Positions 62,664 to 64,000 of a stretch of DNA of 64,000 nucleotides are shown here, piece after piece. The notes under the pieces are model-generated. The model had not been told where the DNA came from and did not search any database. It saw nothing but the letters and a program-made list of their open reading frames with translations. Position 1 is the stretch's first letter; the number at the start of each line of letters is the position of its first letter. The translations under genes and the position numbers were made by a program. The stretch comes from Sphingomonas sp. Leaf34 (lineage in GTDB: Bacteria > Pseudomonadota > Alphaproteobacteria > Sphingomonadales > Sphingomonadaceae): positions 186,001-250,000 of the forward strand of contig NZ_LMLC01000004.1 of the NCBI RefSeq assembly GCF_001421805.1, in the 5' to 3' direction.

Positions 62664-63944
62664 CTATCGCCGATCGGGCGACGCGCGGGGCTGATCCGGC
62701 CAGATTCCGCGTGTATCGAGCACCAGTTTGTCGGCGCGCTCTTCCAGAGGGATCGACTTGAAGACGTCGTGATCGACCAGCACGACCATGATCGGACAGG
62801 TCTCGATCGCGGTATCGACATCGATCAGCGTCGCGCCGCTATGGGCCAGCGCCGCGGGGAGCGTTCGGGCATAGGGTTCGACGATCCGGACCCGGTCGCC
62901 GAAAGCGTTTGCGACGGCCTGCGCGACCTTCAGCGCGGGACTCTCGCGGAAGTCGTCAATATTCGCCTTGAACGCGAGGCCGAGGCACGCGACCGGTGCG
63001 CCGGGCATCGAGTCGACCAGCGCCGCGACCTGCGCGATGACGTGATTGGTCTTGCCGTCATTGACCTCGCGCGCGGTCCGGATCAGGGGCGTCTGGTCGG
63101 GCGCGGCATGGACCAGGAACCAGGGGTCGACCGCGATGCAATGCCCGCCGACGCCGGGGCCCGGCTGGAGGATGTTCACGCGCGGGTGACGGTTGGCGAG
63201 GCGGATCACCTCCCACACATCGACGCCCATCGTGTCGGCGATCAGCGATAATTCGTTGGCGAAGGCGATATTGACGTCGCGAAACGCGTTCTCGGTCAGC
63301 TTGGTCATTTCCGCGGCGCGCGCGGTGGTGGTGACGCAGGCGCCGCGGACGAAGCGGCGGTAGAAGGTGAGGGCCTTTCGCGCGCACCGCGGCGTGATCC
63401 CGCCGATGACGCGGTCGTTGTCGATCAGCTCGACCAGGATGCGGCCGGGCAACACGCGCTCCGGGCAATAGGCGATCGCGATATCCGCCTGCTCACCCGC
63501 GCGGCCGGGCACGCGGATATCCGGGCGGAGCCGGGCCAGCAGGTCGCGCACGCGCTCGGTGGTGCCGACCGGCGAGGTCGATTCGAGAATGATCGTGTCG
63601 CCGGCCTTCAAGACCGTGGCGATCGTCGTCGCGGCATCGAGGACATAGCCGATGTCGGGCGCGTGATCGTCGTCGAACGGCGTCGGCACCGCGATGACGA
63701 AGACGTCGGCAGGCTCGATCACGGTCGAGGCGCGCAACGTACCACGCGCCACCACGCCCGAGACGAGCCCGTCGAGATCGACCTCCTCGATATGGACGCG
63801 GCCCGAATTGACGGTTTCGACCACCGACTCGGTTACGTCGACGCCAAGCACGCGCGCGCCGGTCCGCGCGATTACCGCGGCGGTCGGCAGGCCGATATAG
63901 CCGAGCCCCATGACGACGACGGTGAGTTCAGTCTCGGTGAGCAT
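62664..63944 (-). CDS. wecC: UDP-N-acetyl-D-mannosamine dehydrogenase-like nucleotide-sugar dehydrogenase
   Basis: This 426-residue NAD-dependent dehydrogenase has the Rossmann motif VMGLGYIGLPTAAVIA, the SPVGTTE segment and the catalytic Cys in GVGGHCIAVDPWFLV. Similarity is closest to the WecC/UDP-ManNAc dehydrogenase group, which oxidises the C6 alcohol to a uronate. It starts inside the end of a probable wecB, and the pair suggests a surface-polysaccharide locus that continues beyond the window. Confidence 0.85.
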   Translation of the reverse strand: MLTETELTVVVMGLGYIGLPTAAVIARTGARVLGVDVTESVVETVNSGRVHIEEVDLDGLVSGVVARGTLRASTVIEPADVFVIAVPTPFDDDHAPDIGYVLDAATTIATVLKAGDTIILESTSPVGTTERVRDLLARLRPDIRVPGRAGEQADIAIAYCPERVLPGRILVELIDNDRVIGGITPRCARKALTFYRRFVRGACVTTTARAAEMTKLTENAFRDVNIAFANELSLIADTMGVDVWEVIRLANRHPRVNILQPGPGVGGHCIAVDPWFLVHAAPDQTPLIRTAREVNDGKTNHVIAQVAALVDSMPGAPVACLGLAFKANIDDFRESPALKVAQAVANAFGDRVRIVEPYARTLPAALAHSGATLIDVDTAIETCPIMVVLVDHDVFKSIPLEERADKLVLDTRGIWPDQPRASPDRR

Positions 63945-64000
63945 GCGCGGCGGGTCCCTGTGCGTTGGCGGGGGTAAGCAGATCGGCGATGATCGTCGCG
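63928..64000 (-). CDS. C-terminal end of probable UDP-GlcNAc 2-epimerase (partial)
   Basis: A frame open from the window edge reads ATIIADLLTPANAQGPAAHA and ends at TGA (63928-63930), overlapping the dehydrogenase start by 17 bases. Only 23 residues are visible. The call rests on the usual wecB-wecC order and the helical ending, so it is an inference. Confidence 0.45.
   Translation of the reverse strand, partial: ATIIADLLTPANAQGPAAHAHRD

Overview
The window is high-GC chromosomal DNA from an alphaproteobacterium, most likely a Sphingomonas or a close relative in the Sphingomonadales. The reasons are a complete Entner-Doudoroff set (zwf, pgl, edd, glk, eda), a CckA-type hybrid kinase, a type-2 ArgC, a large TonB-dependent receptor, and dense GC-rich palindromic repeats between genes. 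I see no rRNA, tRNA, CRISPR array, prophage or IS transposase. Most of the sequence is core housekeeping genome.

Layout. Positions 1-8.5 kb hold a MATE exporter, a NYN/LOTUS RNA-processing-like protein, DoxX, GreB, a soluble lytic transglycosylase, DapA, a 2OG-oxygenase-like protein, SmpB and a DUF2062 membrane protein. Positions 8.5-16.4 kb hold two tandem M13 metallopeptidases, CckA and a single-domain response regulator. From 16.5 to 24.3 kb lie ilvD, a small lipoprotein gene, nnr and an RNA methyltransferase gene, all with overlapping ends, then truA and fmt on the other strand, then recR and def. From 24.7 to 28.4 kb lie rmuC, the rpsF-rpsR-rplI ribosomal operon and an RcnB-like protein. 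From 28.5 to 33.5 kb is the fatty-acid cluster fabD, fabG, acpP, fabF and mltG, with a GxxExxY-family cassette inserted between fabD and fabG. From 33.7 to 41.2 kb, on the minus strand, run a MarR regulator, an SH3 protein, argC, zwf, pgl, edd, glk and eda. From 41.4 to 52.2 kb lie secG, pyrG, a TonB receptor, panB, the yfgM-like/bamB/der assembly cluster, a TusA-like protein and an Hpt protein. From 52.3 to 64 kb lie bfr and bfd, a DUF418 protein, purL, a DUF1842-like protein, map, a CinA-like domain protein, a stand-alone HIRAN protein, a small membrane protein, a phosphoesterase, an M48 protease, a WecC-type dehydrogenase and the end of a probable wecB.

How the genes work together. The zwf-to-eda block takes glucose through glucokinase, G6P dehydrogenase, lactonase, dehydratase and KDPG aldolase to pyruvate and glyceraldehyde-3-phosphate. 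The fab block gives malonyl-ACP loading, condensation and ketoreduction. The bfd and bfr pair stores and releases iron, and two tandem dyads sit in front of it.

The most unusual material is the repeat landscape and its intrusion into genes: a palindromic element carried in frame inside nnr, a convergent gene pair (RNA methyltransferase and truA) that ends inside a shared repeat, a repeat split by a second small palindrome flanked by AAGG, and the GxxExxY nuclease-like gene bounded by 27-bp inverted repeats within the fab operon.
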